A DNA stretch of 64,000 nucleotides, taken from positions 620,001-684,000 of the forward strand of contig NZ_JAMQJY010000001.1 of NCBI RefSeq assembly GCF_023703085.1, read 5' to 3'. The stretch is from Alkalicoccobacillus plakortidis (GTDB lineage Bacteria; Bacillota; Bacilli; Bacillales; Bacillaceae_D). The position numbers and the translations under genes were made by a program. This document shows positions 1-8,934 of the stretch, in pieces; the stretch's first letter is position 1, and each line of letters begins with the position of its first letter. The notes beneath the pieces were generated by a model. The model was not told the DNA's origin and did not search any database. It was given only the letters and a program-made list of their open reading frames with translations.

Positions 1-261
1 GTTCCATATATACAACAAGTGTTTTCTATAGTACCTTGACTACCTGGGGCAAATCCACCTGCAGTTGCTAAGTCCTTGGAATTGAAAAGGATTCTAATAG
101 GATACAAAGGGATGCAGACTGTAACAGGAATGTGTAAAGAATTTTTCATTTTTCATAGAAACGCGGAGAAATGGTTGAGAGTTGAGATAAAACATATATA
201 TCGACTTTTTATCTGTCTTTAGTGCTACTCTATTGATTTGCTCGGGGGCATCTTTTCATAT

Positions 262-445
262 GGTGCTCTATCGTTTCACTTTTGCCTTCTATCGTTTCAA
301 TCGGTGCTCCATCGTTTCAATTTGGTCTTCTATCGTTTCAATTGGTGCTCCATCGTTTCAATTTAGTCTTCTATCGTTTCAATCGGTACTCCATCGTTTC
401 ACTTTGGTCTTCTATCGTTTCAATCGGTACTCCATCGCTCCACTT
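262..445. repeat. Tandem array of nine boxes with alternating 21/20-bp spacing
   Basis: Nine copies of an ATCGTTTCA-like box begin at 270, 291, 311, 332, 352, 373, 393, 414 and 434, so the spacing alternates strictly 21, 20, 21, 20 (a 41-bp unit made of two half-units). Half-units end alternately in GGTGCTCC/GGTACTCC or in TTGGTCTT-like sequence. The array lies just beyond the 3' end of the sugar-permease gene. Open frames through it are low-complexity by-products of the repeat, not genes. The stretch from 1 to 261 shows nothing convincing. Confidence 0.9.
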
Positions 446-495
446 TCCCCGAAACCACAGTCAAATCCCCAGCGTATATACACTGGGGGTAGCTT

Positions 496-1389
496 CTATC
501 CTTTTACTCCGGTTAAGGCGATTCCTTCAATGATTTGGCGTTGGGCAAAAATGTAGATGACTAGAACAGGAATGACGGAGATTGTTGCTCCAGCCATCAT
601 TAATGGCCAGTCGGTTACGTATAAGCCTTTAAATGTTGCGAGTAATAGTGGCACCGTATAAAGGTTTTGATCACTCAAAAAGACGAGTGGTTGGATAAAG
701 TTATTCCAAATTCCGATAAATGAAAAGATACCGAACGCAGCTAGTGCCGGGCGAACTAATGGCAAAATGATTTTCCAATAAATATATAGTGGGTTTGCTC
801 CATCCATTACCGCTGCTTCTTCCATTTCTTTTGGGATACCCATGATAAATTGTCTTAGAAGAAAAACACCAAATGCATTAAACAGTGCGTTTGGTACAAG
901 GATCGATAAATGACTGTTTACCCAGTTAATACTGTCCATAATAATATACAAAGGAATTAACGTCACTTGCATCGGCACCATCATTGTTGCCAAAAAGGCG
1001 ATAAAGAGAAATCGTGAGCCTGGGAACTTAATTTTTGCAAAGGCATAGGCTGCCATCGAGCAAGTGAGTAATTGACTAAATACAACAACAAATGAGATAT
1101 AGAAGCTATTAAAATATGCGCGACCAAATGGCATCGCATTTAGTGAATCCGTAATATTACTCCACATAAATGGATCTGGAATCCACACTGGAGGTACGGC
1201 AAATATCTGTTCAAATGATTTTAAGCTGCTTAATGCCATCCAAATAAAAGGGCCAGCCATGATAAGTGAACCCAATATGAGCGCAAAGTGTAGGGCAATT
1301 TTTGATGGTCTTAACTGAGATCCAGTCGCTGGTTTTAGCTTTCCTGGCTGTTTTTGACGTAGTGGTGTCCTACTTTCCTCCATCTTCAT
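496..1389 (-). CDS. Carbohydrate ABC transporter permease (MelC/AmyC/MsmG type)
   Basis: Inner-membrane permease of a CUT1-type sugar importer, 297 aa, within the usual 275-300. About six hydrophobic segments are visible. The cytoplasmic EAA loop that docks the ATPase reads EEAAVMDGANPLYIYWKIILP. It is the last gene of a minus-strand operon with a second permease (20-bp overlap), a binding protein and an alpha-galactosidase, so the substrate is probably an alpha-galactoside such as melibiose or raffinose. No ATPase gene is present, as is common where a shared MsmX-type ATPase serves several CUT1 importers. The family is certain; the exact substrate is inferred. Confidence 0.93.
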   Translation of the reverse strand: MKMEESRTPLRQKQPGKLKPATGSQLRPSKIALHFALILGSLIMAGPFIWMALSSLKSFEQIFAVPPVWIPDPFMWSNITDSLNAMPFGRAYFNSFYISFVVVFSQLLTCSMAAYAFAKIKFPGSRFLFIAFLATMMVPMQVTLIPLYIIMDSINWVNSHLSILVPNALFNAFGVFLLRQFIMGIPKEMEEAAVMDGANPLYIYWKIILPLVRPALAAFGIFSFIGIWNNFIQPLVFLSDQNLYTVPLLLATFKGLYVTDWPLMMAGATISVIPVLVIYIFAQRQIIEGIALTGVKG

Positions 1390-2251
1390 AATGCACCCAC
1401 CTTCTTGAAACTGAGAATTGGATTAGCGTAAAAATTAAGATGATCACAAACAGGACCATAGCGGAAGCTGTACTTGGTCCAAAGGCAGAACGACCAAATG
1501 CAGTTTCATAAATGTGATACACAAGGGTATAACTTGCTTTACCTGGCCCACCTTGTGTCATGACGTATGCCTGATCAAATACTTGAAACGAACCAATAAC
1601 GGACATAATGGCGACAAAAAAAGTTGTTGGTGATAGTAGTGGAAAAGTAATATGCAGAAATTTTTGGATGGATGTTGCTCCATCGATGTCTGCCGCTTCA
1701 TAATAACTTCTAGAGATGCCTTGAAGCCCGGCCAAAAATATAACCATATTGGTCCCAAGACCCCACCAAATACTTAATCCTGCGATCGAGGGAAGGACTA
1801 GACTACGGTTTGTTAACCAGTTTGGTCCATCAATACCTATCATCGCTAAAAGCTGATTAATAAGTCCAATGTCACCATTTAATAACCACATCCAGATTAC
1901 CCCAATGGAGACGGAGCTCGTAACAACAGGCATAAAGAAAAAGACTCGATAGACGGTTTTTCCTTTGACTTTGTTTAAGGCTAATGCAACTAACAGAGCT
2001 AGAGCAATACCAAGTGGGATCACTAATACAGAATAGTAAGCAGTGTTTACAAGAGCGGTGATAAAATTATCATCTCGGAACTGACCAATGTAGTTAGCTA
2101 AACCGACAAATTCACGCTCACCAAAGCCGTCCCACTTCATAAAACTTAGTCCAAAAGCAAATCCCAAAGGAAGAATCGAAAAGGCCAGCATGCCTATTAG
2201 TTGTGGGGCAATAAAAAAATACCCCCACCATTTTCGCTTAGAATCATTCAT
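1370..2251 (-). CDS. Carbohydrate ABC transporter permease (MelD/AmyD/MsmF type)
   Basis: Second permease of the sugar importer, 293 aa, with an N-terminal membrane helix (YFFIAPQLIGMLAFSILPLG) and further helices. The EAA loop reads YEAADIDGATSIQKFLHITFP near residue 190. It overlaps the start of the downstream permease by 20 bp, which suggests translational coupling. A hairpin separates it from the upstream binding-protein gene, an arrangement that often lets the binding protein be made in excess. Start ATG is preceded by an AGGAGG-like site. Confidence 0.93.
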   Translation of the reverse strand: MNDSKRKWWGYFFIAPQLIGMLAFSILPLGFAFGLSFMKWDGFGEREFVGLANYIGQFRDDNFITALVNTAYYSVLVIPLGIALALLVALALNKVKGKTVYRVFFFMPVVTSSVSIGVIWMWLLNGDIGLINQLLAMIGIDGPNWLTNRSLVLPSIAGLSIWWGLGTNMVIFLAGLQGISRSYYEAADIDGATSIQKFLHITFPLLSPTTFFVAIMSVIGSFQVFDQAYVMTQGGPGKASYTLVYHIYETAFGRSAFGPSTASAMVLFVIILIFTLIQFSVSRRWVHYEDGGK

Positions 2252-2283
2252 CAGTGGTTCCTCCTATTAACATGATCATTTGT

Positions 2284-2313
2284 AAAAGGAGCCAGAGCAA
2301 TCACGCTGACTCC
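2284..2313 (-). terminator. Intra-operon stem-loop with short T run
   Basis: On the minus strand, GGAGTCAG and CTGGCTCC flank a 10-nt loop and are followed by TTTT. It sits between the binding-protein gene and the permease genes, so it is more likely a partial terminator or 3'-end stabiliser than a full stop. Confidence 0.6.
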
Positions 2314-2324
2314 TCCGTGCTTTT

Positions 2325-3602
2325 TTATGATTCTTCAAGCATTTCTCTAGCAACATCAGCAGCCTTATCAATTGCTTCTTCTGGAGTTAGATCCCCAAGT
2401 AACATCACTTCATAAATGTCTTCAAGTTCTTTGTTTAATCCAGGCGCGGTAAATTCATAGCCAACTACTCGCCCGGTCTGTCGTGCGTCTAACAAGTATG
2501 AACCATGCTCTGGTTTATCTTGATTCACAACAACTTCATCAATGCCTTCAACGGATGGGACGGCATTCCCTTCACCATCTAATCTCGTTTCCTGTCCTAA
2601 TTGAGAGGTGTAGAATGAGACAAATTCTTTGGCTTCTTCTACATGATCCCCTTTGGCATTCGCGCTCATGTAAGCGGTTGCAATATTAACGCTAGGTATT
2701 TCTTCATCTGTGTTTGTTGGCCATGGAATATAATCAAAATCAATGCTTGTTTCTAAAAACATAGGAGTTAACCATCGTCCAGCTGCTACCATTCCTACTT
2801 GGTTGGACATAAACATCGCGTCCATTCCTTGACCTTCAGGTAGTGTGCCGGCGAAGATAAAGTTTTTCTCACTAACCATTCGCTCTACAAATTCAAACGC
2901 TTCAAGTGTCAAATCGTTCTCATCAGCAACGATCTGGTTATCCTCTTCAAATAATCCACCGTTTGCCCATACCCAATTAATGATATTTCCGTGCCCGCCC
3001 TCTTGTACAAAGCCATATTTTCCGGCATCACGTAGTTCGGAAGTTACCTCTTCCATCGCTTCCCAATTCCAGTTACCTTCATCAAAATACTCTTGAGGCG
3101 ACTTGATCCCCGCTTCTTCAAACATACCTTTGTTGTAATACATCAAAAATGGATTACAATCAACAGGCAGTCCATAGATTTGATCATCTTTTTGTGACGC
3201 CCCCCATAACCCGTCGGCAAACTCATCTGCTTTTACATGAGACGCGTCAGAGTTTAAAAAGTCATTTAACGGCTCGATCGTTCCATTTGAAATCAAAGTA
3301 GAAATATCCTCTGCCCCTACATAAAATAAATCTGGCGCCTGCCCACCTTGAAGCCTCGTGGTTAGCGTTTGAAAATAATTGTCATTCGGGATTCCTGTCA
3401 GGTCCACCTCGACGGTATCACTTTGTTCATTAAATGCATCTACAGCACGTTGATAAACCTTTAACTCTGCAGGGTTGCCCCATGCAGAGAAGGTTAATTC
3501 TACCTTGCCATCACCCGATGACCCTGAGCTTGAGCATGCACTCAGGGCGATTAAACCAACTGCCATTCCTCCTAGCACTAACACACCAGACCTTTTTTTC
3601 AT
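2325..3602 (-). CDS. Extracellular sugar-binding lipoprotein of ABC importer
   Basis: Family 1 solute-binding protein, about 425 aa, that captures sugar outside the membrane for the two permeases downstream. The N-terminus has a lysine/arginine pair, a hydrophobic core and the lipobox LSAC, followed by a serine/glycine linker, so it should be lipid-anchored. The ATG at 3602 is preferred over an upstream TTG because GGGGGAG lies 6 nt before it. The gene sits directly behind the GH4 alpha-galactosidase gene. Substrate specificity (melibiose, raffinose or related) is inferred from that neighbour. Confidence 0.93.
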   Translation of the reverse strand: MKKRSGVLVLGGMAVGLIALSACSSSGSSGDGKVELTFSAWGNPAELKVYQRAVDAFNEQSDTVEVDLTGIPNDNYFQTLTTRLQGGQAPDLFYVGAEDISTLISNGTIEPLNDFLNSDASHVKADEFADGLWGASQKDDQIYGLPVDCNPFLMYYNKGMFEEAGIKSPQEYFDEGNWNWEAMEEVTSELRDAGKYGFVQEGGHGNIINWVWANGGLFEEDNQIVADENDLTLEAFEFVERMVSEKNFIFAGTLPEGQGMDAMFMSNQVGMVAAGRWLTPMFLETSIDFDYIPWPTNTDEEIPSVNIATAYMSANAKGDHVEEAKEFVSFYTSQLGQETRLDGEGNAVPSVEGIDEVVVNQDKPEHGSYLLDARQTGRVVGYEFTAPGLNKELEDIYEVMLLGDLTPEEAIDKAADVAREMLEES

Positions 3603-3632
3603 GATGTACTCCCCCAAAATTTATTTTGTCCA

Positions 3633-4931
3633 TCATTGGTACTTTGGTAAGTAGTCCCCATGAGCCTCTATTAGTTCATCACACATCGAAACAATATCAT
3701 CAATAGATAACTCCGCTTTTGTATGTGGATCAAGTAAGGCGGCTTGGTAAATGTAATCTCGTTTTTTTGTGACTGCAGCTTCAATGGTTAGGAGCTGCGA
3801 GTGAATATTTGTATGGTTTAAACCAGCAAGTTGAAGTGGCAACTCGCCAACAAAGGTCGGAGTGATACCACTACGATCTGCAATACAAGGAACTTCTACC
3901 GTTGCTTTTGTTGGTAGATTAGTGATTAGGTTTCCAGTATTAAGTACGTTCCCACCGAATTTAAATACTTGATTAGTTTCAATCGCTTCGATAATCTGTG
4001 AACCATATTCCTTTGAACGTGTATGTGTAACACCTTCTGATGTGAGTGTTTTTTGAACCTTTTCCCAATTTGCGATTTGTTCTTCACAACGTCGCGGATA
4101 TTCATCAAGTGGGATATTTAATTGCTCAATCAACTCAGGATAGTTTGACTTGATAAAGTATGGATGATACTCTGCGTTGTGTTCAGATGATTCGGTTACA
4201 TAATAACCAAAGTGCTCCATTAATTTAAAACGAACCATATCGTGATGGCGCTCCTGTTGCTTTTCTAATGCTTTTCTTTTGATTTCAGGATAGAGATCTA
4301 CTCCATCTTGTTTGACCTCGAGCAACCATGCCATATGGTTAATGCCTGCTATTTTTTCCTCGATCCGAGAATGGTCCATTCCTAGATTTTTAAATAGCTC
4401 TTTTGTGCACGCTTGAACACTGTGACATAGTCCTACAGACTTTACGCCGGAATGCTGTTGCAAGGCTCCCATAAGAGTGGCCATTGGATTGGTATAATTC
4501 ATAAACAACGCATCAGGTGCAACATCCTCAATATCTCTCGCAAAATCTAACATGACTGGTATCGTTCTCAACGAGCGAAAAATTCCACCTATTCCAACGG
4601 TGTCTGCAATAGTCTGACGTAATCCATATTTCTTTGGAATCTCAAAATCAATCACCGTACTTGGTTTGTAGCCACCTACTTGAATAGCATTGAATACATA
4701 TTTGGCACCTTGTAACGCTTGCTTGCGATCTTGATACGAGCGAATCGTAACATCTGCATCAAGTGCCTCTGCCAACTGTGTTAATAAGTTTTGTGATTCA
4801 CTCATTCGTTTCTCATCAATATCATACAAAGCAAATTCAAATCCCTGTAGAGCTGGTACTAACATACAATCACCAAGAACATTTTTTACAAATACAGTAC
4901 TACCTGCCCCAATAAACGTAATTTTAGACAT
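3633..4931 (-). CDS. melA: GH4 family alpha-galactosidase (MelA-like)
   Basis: Cytoplasmic glycosidase of family GH4, which works by an NAD- and metal-dependent oxidation-elimination mechanism and releases galactose from alpha-galactosides. The N-terminal dinucleotide fold starts GAGSTVF. The metal-binding cysteine lies in GLCHS near residue 173 and a metal-binding histidine in INHMAWL near 200. The length, 432 aa, equals that of B. subtilis MelA. It is first in the operon, followed by importer genes. A cre site lies upstream, so carbon catabolite repression by CcpA is expected. A 6-phospho-glycosidase is the alternative within GH4, but a non-PTS importer next door argues against it. Confidence 0.9.
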   Translation of the reverse strand: MSKITFIGAGSTVFVKNVLGDCMLVPALQGFEFALYDIDEKRMSESQNLLTQLAEALDADVTIRSYQDRKQALQGAKYVFNAIQVGGYKPSTVIDFEIPKKYGLRQTIADTVGIGGIFRSLRTIPVMLDFARDIEDVAPDALFMNYTNPMATLMGALQQHSGVKSVGLCHSVQACTKELFKNLGMDHSRIEEKIAGINHMAWLLEVKQDGVDLYPEIKRKALEKQQERHHDMVRFKLMEHFGYYVTESSEHNAEYHPYFIKSNYPELIEQLNIPLDEYPRRCEEQIANWEKVQKTLTSEGVTHTRSKEYGSQIIEAIETNQVFKFGGNVLNTGNLITNLPTKATVEVPCIADRSGITPTFVGELPLQLAGLNHTNIHSQLLTIEAAVTKKRDYIYQAALLDPHTKAELSIDDIVSMCDELIEAHGDYLPKYQ

Positions 4932-5008
4932 TAATTATACCTCCATCATCATTTCGTTCTGTTAAGAAAAACAAATTATTGCTATACTAGCTATAAAATC
5001 ATCATACA

Positions 5009-5023
5009 ATGAAAACGCTTTCT
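5009..5023. promoter_or_regulatory. cre site for CcpA
   Basis: The 15-mer ATGAAAACGCTTTCT fits the Bacillus cre consensus WTGNAANCGNWNNCW at every defined position. It lies between the divergent alpha-galactosidase operon and the AraC-type regulator, about 80 bp upstream of the melA start codon, where CcpA binding would repress the operon when glucose is present. Confidence 0.8.
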
Positions 5024-5115
5024 TATATACGGTAATTAAATCTGTATGTAGGGTAAATTAGTTGCAACTGCATTCCATTTTCTCATTATAAATTGTTTTA
5101 ATGGAGGTTAGGTTT

Positions 5116-5980
5116 ATGCTAAATAAGAAGGACCTGCTCATGAATCAAATGTACGAATTTGATTTTAATCAATTAAACCACTTACCATCAGTGTTGCTAA
5201 CAAACGTTGGCTTGGGAAACTCGTTCTGAGACTACCTATGATTACCATGGTCTCACCAGAAAGCACGATCATGGATTTTTAATTTTTCAATATACATTGT
5301 CAGGAGTAGGTTGTCTTGAGTATGGTGGGAAACAGTACCGTCTGCAAGCAGGCGATGCCTTTTTTGTGTCTGTGCCAAGTGATCACCGATATTACGTTCC
5401 GAGTAATGAAGAGCCGTGGGAATTTGTCTTTTTAACATTAGGGGGGCATGAAGCCGAGAAAATTTGGAGAAATATTGTGTCGGTAAAAGGACCGGTTACT
5501 TCAATTGGTCGAAACGAACCGATCATTAAGCTGTTGTTTTCAACGATTGAGGAAACGATGTCTGATCGCTTAGAGGATCCGTTCCAGGCTTCTTTACATG
5601 GTTATCAGTTTCTACTTGCTTGCATGAAGCATTTTTTATGTTATCGTGAACCAGAAACAGAACCTCACAGCTTTAGGCAGGCGATACGTTTTATCGAAGA
5701 GAACTACCATCAACCAATTTCACTAGAAGATATTGCAGAAAGTGTCCATTTATCACGCTATGCCCTACTTAGACTATTTAAACAACATGCGCAAACTACT
5801 CCTATCCAGCATCTCAATCAACTACGGATACAGCATGCATGCCGAATGTTAACGTATACAAATAAACCAATTAAGGATATTGCAGTTGAGATCGGTTATG
5901 CCAATGCGAATTATTTTAATAAAGCCTTTCGAAAAGCAATGGGCATGTCGGTTGGCACGTATAGGACGAATAATCGATAG
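5116..5980 (+). pseudogene. AraC-family regulator of the alpha-galactoside operon, frame broken
   Basis: The gene begins at ATG 5116 after a GGAGGT site (5103-5108). The first frame reads MLNKKDLLMNQ and continues for about 31 codons before a stop just past 5215. The second frame covers the rest: a cupin-like ligand-binding domain and two C-terminal helix-turn-helix motifs (SLEDIAESVHLSRYALLRLF and IKDIAVEIGYANANYFNKAF). Removing one T from GCTTGG at 5210-5215 joins them as VGWETRSE and gives a protein of about 288 aa. It is divergent from melA and should activate or repress that operon. It is either a sequence error or a recent loss of the regulator. Confidence 0.8.
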
Positions 5981-6012
5981 GAACTCGGTGATTGGAAAGT
6001 CAGCTCAGCCAT

Positions 6013-6047
6013 AAAAAGCCTCTTTGGAATGGATCCCGAGGCTTTTT
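6013..6047. terminator. Bidirectional terminator
   Basis: AAAAAGCCTC and GAGGCTTTTT flank a 15-nt loop, with A/T runs on both sides. It can end both the plus-strand AraC-type gene and the minus-strand PhzF-like gene. Confidence 0.85.
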
Positions 6048-6057
6048 CTGTCTAATT

Positions 6058-6932
6058 TTATATAGAGATCTTTAAATCCTTCACGTATTGAGCTGTTCCG
6101 CTAATGGCAATGGATAGCCCGGCTTCTTTCCTAGTCACATGTACGTGTACACGACCGTTTTTGCCGATCTCCTGTCCTTGTTCCACCATTAACTCATAAG
6201 GCTCATCGCCAGGTTTTATATACGTTGCGTAATAAGCACCCATTACCCCTGAAGCAGTTCCCGTTACAGCATCTTCAATGGTGCCAGAATACGGGAGGAA
6301 AAATGCCTAGCATGCATCTGTGCGTTTCGGTCAATGCTTTCCAAGCAAAATGGATGAATGGACACACGTGGCATATCCTCTAGTACATCTGGAAACTGGT
6401 TCTGTTGCGGTTGCATCCGTAAAAATGCGTCAAGTGACTTAATTGGAAGTAATAATGTCCAAATTCCCGTGCTTCCGTAAACAATCGGAAAACGTTCATC
6501 GATGTCCTCTTCTGTTAATCCAATGGCTCTCATAAGCAAGTGTTTATCCCCGTTAAATGGATGAAATTCAGGTCTTGCATGTTGCATTCGACATAAATGC
6601 TCACCCATCTGTATAGGCAAGATCCCTGCTTTTGTTTCGATTGTAAAAGTATCTGTCTTTGGAAGCAGCCCCTTATCCTGTAAAGCAAAACAAACAGCCA
6701 TTGTTGCGTGTCCACATACATTCATCTCATGACCTGGTGTAAAATAACGAATCCCAAAATCTGCAGTTTTTGAATCGACGACAAAAGATGTCTCATTAAA
6801 TCCGACTTGTTGTGCAATGTGCTGCATATCCTCATCCGTTAAAGAATCAGTATCAAGCACCACTCCAGCAGGATTACCTTTGTTTACTTCCATACTAAAA
6901 ACATCCCAATGCAACACGCGTATCGATTTCAT
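6058..6932 (-). pseudogene. PhzF-family isomerase/epimerase, frame broken
   Basis: PhzF-fold protein whose enzymatic substrate cannot be told from sequence. The N-terminal part (MKSIRVLHWDVFS, then VNKGNPAGVVLD and NVCGHATMAVCFAL) is typical. At about 6298-6303 the frame changes. The remaining family sequence (PYSGTIEDAVTGTASGVMGA) continues in another frame to 6058. One extra T in the TTTTT run on the coding strand would restore a protein of about 290 aa, the family norm. A homopolymer miscount in the sequence is as likely as a true mutation. The GNAT gene just upstream may be co-transcribed. Confidence 0.8.
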
Positions 6933-6949
6933 ATAAGACCACCTATTCC

Positions 6950-7459
6950 TTAGAATGAATTGGTCCTGGCAATTCTAACTGATAAAACGCCAAATCCAAG
7001 CCATTTATCAAATTTATATCCTGCCTTCTTAATTGTGCCAGCATGTGTGAAACCAAAACGAGTATGTACAGCAATGCTATTAGTGTTTACTGCATCAATT
7101 CCTGCAACTAATGTCGCGTACCCTTCTTTTTTGGCAACGTCGATTAGATCACTTAACAACTTACTGCCAATGCCTTTTTTACGATAGTCACTATGTACAT
7201 AAATCGAATGTTCAACTGTGTATTGATAAGCAGCATGTGGCCTGAAGGAACCAAAGGTCGCAAAGCCATAAATGATTCCATCCTCTTCGCCCTCAAATAC
7301 TAAAACCGGGAATCCTGCCGTTTTCTTATCATCATACCACTGCTTCATCATCTCAAATGTATAAGCCGAATAATGATAAACGGCAGTAGTGTGTAAAATA
7401 GCCTCGTTATAAATCTCTAAAATCGCCTGTATATCTTTTTCCTCTGCAGATCTAATCAT
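6950..7459 (-). CDS. GNAT N-acetyltransferase (phosphinothricin acetyltransferase-like)
   Basis: 169-aa acetyl-CoA-dependent N-acetyltransferase. The acetyl-CoA binding segment reads RKKGIGSKLL near residue 95. The following AGIDAVNTNSIAVHTRFGF is characteristic of the PAT/YwnH-like branch that acetylates methionine sulfoximine, phosphinothricin or other small amines. The gene is 17 bp upstream of the PhzF-like gene on the same strand. The true substrate cannot be deduced. Confidence 0.85.
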   Translation of the reverse strand: MIRSAEEKDIQAILEIYNEAILHTTAVYHYSAYTFEMMKQWYDDKKTAGFPVLVFEGEEDGIIYGFATFGSFRPHAAYQYTVEHSIYVHSDYRKKGIGSKLLSDLIDVAKKEGYATLVAGIDAVNTNSIAVHTRFGFTHAGTIKKAGYKFDKWLGFGVLSVRIARTNSF

Positions 7460-7497
7460 TCATTTACACTCCTTTATAAATAGGTGACATACGTTGT

Positions 7498-8274
7498 TTA
7501 ATCCATTAACTCTGCTAAAACTGATTTAACTGAATTTGCTGTTCGAATATCACTAGCCAACATGCCATCCAATGCGATCGCTTTTGCGGCAATTTTAGCA
7601 GATACACCACTTATAATGAGTTCAGTGCCTAGTAACTTAAGTACGTCTCTTAATTTAATTAAATCTCTTAAAACCAAGTCATTAAAAGTTGTTAAGCCCG
7701 ACAAATCAACAATAAGTGTAGTCATTTTCAGTTTTACTACTTGGGTTGTAGAAATATCAAAAATACGACTAAAACGCTCTTCATTCATCTCGCCGATTAA
7801 TGGCAAAACAGCTATGTCTTTTACTAGCGGAACAATTGGACAAGCGAGTGACTTAATTTCTAAAAGAGACCGCTCATAACTTTCTTCCACCTCTCTTCTA
7901 TAAGACACATCTTTTTGCACGCCAATAAAATATGATTTGTCTTCATCATCCATATGTAAACAATCAACTGATAAATTGTTCCAAAATGGTGTACCGTCTT
8001 TTTTATAGTTTAATAATTCCACAGTCACTGACTGCTGTTTTTTTATCGCATTTCTAAGTTTAGCTACTTCATCAGCATCAGTATTCTCACCCTGTAAAAA
8101 GCGGCAATTATGGCCGATAATTTCTTTTGGCTCATAACCCGTCATCTCAAAAAAACCTTGATTCGCATAAATGATTGGATTATCTTCTTGGTTTGGATCT
8201 GTAATAATGATACCTGCTCGTGTATGATTTAGTGCCTTAATCAAAAGCTTCTGATTTGCAAAGATCCTTTCCAT
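7498..8274 (-). CDS. LOV-STAS blue-light sensor, YtvA-like
   Basis: 258-aa cytosolic photoreceptor. Residues 1-120 form a LOV-type PAS domain with the flavin-adduct motif GHNCRFLQG (reactive Cys at residue 57) and the downstream VELLNYKKDGTPFWN. A linker helix follows (YRREVEESYERSLLEIKSL). Residues 145-258 are a STAS domain (LIVDLSGLTTFNDLV) like those of stressosome RsbR proteins. The B. subtilis relative feeds blue light into the sigma-B general stress pathway. An AGGG ribosome site precedes ATG 8274. No other stressosome gene is nearby. Confidence 0.92.
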   Translation of the reverse strand: MERIFANQKLLIKALNHTRAGIIITDPNQEDNPIIYANQGFFEMTGYEPKEIIGHNCRFLQGENTDADEVAKLRNAIKKQQSVTVELLNYKKDGTPFWNNLSVDCLHMDDEDKSYFIGVQKDVSYRREVEESYERSLLEIKSLACPIVPLVKDIAVLPLIGEMNEERFSRIFDISTTQVVKLKMTTLIVDLSGLTTFNDLVLRDLIKLRDVLKLLGTELIISGVSAKIAAKAIALDGMLASDIRTANSVKSVLAELMD

Positions 8275-8397
8275 GTAAACCCTCCGACGACATGTATTGA
8301 GTTACCATGTTATCATACCAAAATACGATTTGAATGAGAATGGTGGTCCTTTCCAGTGGTTTGATAGAGGGCACTTAAATAGAATAAAATTACATCA

Positions 8398-8441
8398 AGA
8401 GATTTATGTAGTTTAGGAAGAGATTTATGTAGTTTAGGAAG
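8398..8441. repeat. Two direct copies of a 21-bp unit
   Basis: AGAGATTTATGTAGTTTAGGA occurs at 8398 and again at 8419, a 21-bp period, immediately before the 41-bp tandem array. Both lie in the 500-bp gap upstream of the LOV-STAS gene. No coding sequence is seen in 8284-8457. Confidence 0.85.
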
Positions 8442-8457
8442 ATGGATTGACTGTTAA

Positions 8458-8729
8458 GTCAGAAACTTCGGGGGTTAGCAAGACCGATTGGCGCTCCAGT
8501 CAGAACTTTAGAGGGTTACCAAGACGGATTGGCGCTCCAGTCAGAACCTTAGAGAGTTACCAAGACGGATTGGCGCTCCAGTCAGAACTTTAGAGGGTTA
8601 CCAAGACGGATTGGCGCTCCAGTCAGAACTTTAGAGGGTTACCAAGACGGATTGGCGCTCCAGTCAGAACTTTAGAGGGTTACCAAGACGGATTGGCGCT
8701 CCAGTCAGAACTTTAGAGGGTTACCAAGA
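8458..8729. repeat. 41-bp tandem repeat, six full copies plus a partial seventh
   Basis: Units begin with GTCAGAA at 8458, 8499, 8540, 8581, 8622, 8663 and 8704, exactly 41 bp apart, and each full unit ends in GGCGCTCCA. The first copy is the most diverged and the third has two substitutions. Copies 4 to 6 are identical, which indicates recent amplification. The array is intergenic, between the LOV-STAS gene and a 30-codon membrane peptide gene. The core ATTGGCGCTCCA resembles ATTGGTGCTCCA in the array near position 340. Confidence 0.95.
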
Positions 8730-8790
8730 GAAACTTTGAAGGATCAAGAGGAGAAGTATTTTAGCAAGATTCACAAATTCTTTAGGCTAC

Positions 8791-8883
8791 CTACTTCCCA
8801 TTAAACGTTCTCCATGATGAGATAAAAACAACAATTAAACCAATTATCGCCACTCCAATTAATGATAGATGTAGTAGATTCAT
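8791..8883 (-). CDS. 30-aa single-helix membrane peptide
   Basis: ATG 8883 follows AAGGGG by 7 nt and opens a 30-codon frame that reads MNLLHLSLIGVAIIGLIVVF and then ISSWRTFNGK. This is one transmembrane segment with a short basic tail. It is the first of two small membrane-protein genes on this strand. No family is recognised. The good ribosome site and hydrophobic pattern support a real gene, but its small size keeps confidence moderate. Confidence 0.5.
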   Translation of the reverse strand: MNLLHLSLIGVAIIGLIVVFISSWRTFNGK

Positions 8884-8934
8884 TTAAAATCCCCTTTCAT
8901 ATGATTGAAATAAGTTAATAGAAAAAATAATATC

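Noticed and set aside
1..149. Open frame on the minus strand from ATG 149 to the window edge, ending with adjacent cysteines (ENTCCIYG), possibly a peptide precursor
   Set aside because: No ribosome site, unusual composition for a leader, runs out of the window, and no biosynthetic genes nearby.
233..556. Frames of 83-107 codons over the repeat array, rich in Ser, Phe and Ile
   Set aside because: They arise from the repeat unit and two overlapping frames are equally open; no start signals.
8458..8729. 41-bp repeats as a possible CRISPR array
   Set aside because: Units are head to tail without spacers, and no cas genes are present.
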